Part shown: piece after piece, positions 63,021 to 64,000 of the stretch
Layout: each line of letters begins with the position of its first letter
Position numbering within the stretch: position 1 is the stretch's first letter
Origin: Anaerolineaceae bacterium
Lineage (GTDB): Bacteria > Chloroflexota > Anaerolineae > Anaerolineales > Anaerolineaceae
Assembly: GCA_029265815.1 (NCBI GenBank)
Contig: JAJUGU010000001.1
Span: 372,001-436,000 of the forward strand
DNA: 64,000 bases
Direction: 5' to 3'
Notes under the pieces: model-generated
Seen by the model: the letters and a program-made list of their open reading frames with translations, nothing else
Told to the model about the DNA's origin: nothing
Database searches by the model: none
Position numbers and translations under genes: made by a program

Positions 63021-64000
63021 TCAATTACCTGTGGATTCCGTTTCTTGAACGGAGCGTCTGGCAGTCATGTACCACTTCGTAATTGATGACAGTCTATCAC
63101 TGGTATCAAACAAAGGTCCAACGGAAACACCCTGGATTTGTGTATCAATGGCATAGTTATAGACTGGAAAATACAAGGGCAATGCAGGCAGTTCCTCTGA
63201 AAAAACTACCTGAAAGTTATGGTACAAACGAGTGCGTTCTGCAAGATCAGTAGTGACCCTGGCTTGTTCGAGTATATCACTCGCCAATCGGTTATTCCAC
63301 TGAGAATAGTTCTGACCACCCGCAGCTTGTCCAAGATCCCAGAACGGATAAGGATCCGGATCTGGGGTCTGACTCAGGTTTAAATCAACCAGGGCTGCCT
63401 GGAATGCTCGAGGATTAAGAACATCACTGATAAAGATATCAGGCGCTACAGGGTCAAGACGGATATTGATATCCAATTTTTTCCATTCGGCAGCGATAAA
63501 CTCGGCGAGATGTTGGTGAAGGTCATCATCGGGGTAACTGAGTGTGAAAGTTAGCTCAGTTTCTTCTTTTTTTCGAACTGGAGTGGTGTCACCAGTCACT
63601 ACAAAACCTGCTTCTTTGAGCATAGCTTTTGAAGCTTCAGGATCATAAGTGACTACCGGTGTATTTTCATTATAAGCCCACGTACCTGGCAGTATCACAC
63701 CATTAGCCTGGATTGCCTGACCCTGCAGGATTTCATCAATCATAGCCTGACGATTAATTCCCTTTAGCAATGCAGTTCTGATGTCAGCTTCTTGCAAGAA
63801 CGAAGCGCTTTGATCGTTAAGGTTAAACATGATCATGCTTATCCTCGGCAGACGGCTGGTGTACACTGCCAGTTTCGAATCTGCCAATGCAGCAGATAGG
63901 TTTTCAGTGGTAATTTCAGAAACACCTTGAACATAACCATCCTGATATGCCTGAAATGCAGTTTGAGAATCTGGGTAATATCGAAAAACAATTTTTTGAA
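63021..64000 (-). CDS. peptide-type ABC transporter substrate-binding protein, C-terminal part (cut by window end)
   Basis: The reading frame is open to the window edge and gives about 326 residues of a family 5 solute-binding protein (DppA/OppA group). Telling segments are FNLNDQSASFLQEADIRTAL, GINRQAMIDEIL, GVILPGTWAYN, YDPEASKAMLKEAGF and the C-terminal EELPALPLYFPVYNY. The N-terminus and any signal peptide lie beyond base 64000. It is the upstream gene of the run leading to the adenosyltransferase. Confidence 0.9.
   Translation of the reverse strand, partial: QKIVFRYYPDSQTAFQAYQDGYVQGVSEITTENLSAALADSKLAVYTSRLPRISMIMFNLNDQSASFLQEADIRTALLKGINRQAMIDEILQGQAIQANGVILPGTWAYNENTPVVTYDPEASKAMLKEAGFVVTGDTTPVRKKEETELTFTLSYPDDDLHQHLAEFIAAEWKKLDINIRLDPVAPDIFISDVLNPRAFQAALVDLNLSQTPDPDPYPFWDLGQAAGGQNYSQWNNRLASDILEQARVTTDLAERTRLYHNFQVVFSEELPALPLYFPVYNYAIDTQIQGVSVGPLFDTSDRLSSITKWYMTARRSVQETESTGN

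Overview
This window looks like a chromosomal segment of a free-living anaerobic bacterium of the Chloroflexota, most likely an Anaerolineae-type lineage. I base this on the gene families together, not on any marker search: a mevalonate-pathway GHMP decarboxylase, a membrane-embedded spermidine-synthase-like protein followed by a TIGR01906/DUF1461 membrane protein, many lipoproteins with Thr/Pro-rich linkers after the lipobox, a phosphate uptake cluster with TTAACA-type Pho boxes, and two heterodimeric ABC exporter halves. The taxonomic call is an inference. Base composition is moderate and even, and most of the sequence is ordinary, tightly packed core genome.

Layout. 1-4.7 kb: the 3' end of a D-ornithine aminomutase gene (oraE), a MutL/GlmL-type protein, ornithine racemase and alanine racemase, which together point to B12-dependent ornithine fermentation. 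4.8-10.6 kb: a GNAT enzyme, a mevalonate (di)phosphate decarboxylase, a site-2 protease, an acidic-tailed HEAT-repeat protein, a membrane-anchored gluzincin peptidase and acylphosphatase. 10.6-18.8 kb: uvrB, a two-component system, mfd and pth, all on the minus strand. 18.8-24.3 kb: a surface Ig-like protein, a two-gene membrane/YtxH unit, Nnr NAD(P)HX repair, and a spermidine-synthase-like/Lit-like pair. 24.4-31.9 kb: gpmA, an orphan sugar-ABC ATPase, an Fpg-like glycosylase, an asymmetric heterodimeric ABC exporter and YihY. 31.9-33.0 kb is a roughly 1.1 kb non-coding or decayed stretch.

33.0-40.3 kb is a complete phosphate module on the minus strand, phoB-phoR-pstS-pstC-pstA-pstB-phoU, with four 11-bp-phased Pho-box repeats in front of pstS and a stabilising hairpin behind it. 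40.4-50.7 kb is an exported-protein region: a transglutaminase-like lipoprotein, a DUF6970-like protein, a tandem 5'-nucleotidase with an SLH-like linker, an SUMF1-like lipoprotein without the FGE cysteines, a subtilase and a membrane-bound neutral Zn peptidase. The secreted nucleotidase next to pst/pho fits phosphate scavenging from nucleotides.

At 50.9-51.3 kb lies a tRNA gene with anticodon CAU. Its 3' flank carries four tandem 68-71 bp copies derived from its own 3' third, each with the same 21-nt insertion in the T loop. 51.3-55.2 kb holds radC, a zinc-ribbon membrane protein, a PfkB kinase and parAB. 55.3-60.4 kb is a signalling block: a histidine kinase with a tandem MshEN-type (c-di-GMP-receptor-like) N-terminus, a GAF histidine kinase, a response regulator, a double-HTH protein, a TPR protein and a two-domain GNAT. 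The window ends with a DsbA-like thiol protein and a minus-strand run of a peptide-binding protein (cut by the window edge), a helical unknown, a PduO-type cobalamin adenosyltransferase and a DUF554 protein. The adenosyltransferase makes the cofactor that the ornithine aminomutase at the other end needs.

The items most worth following up are the tRNA-derived repeat array, the MshEN-histidine kinase with its partner kinase and regulator, the phased Pho box, and the recurrent TGCTATAAT promoters, several of which sit so close to start codons that the mRNAs should be leaderless.
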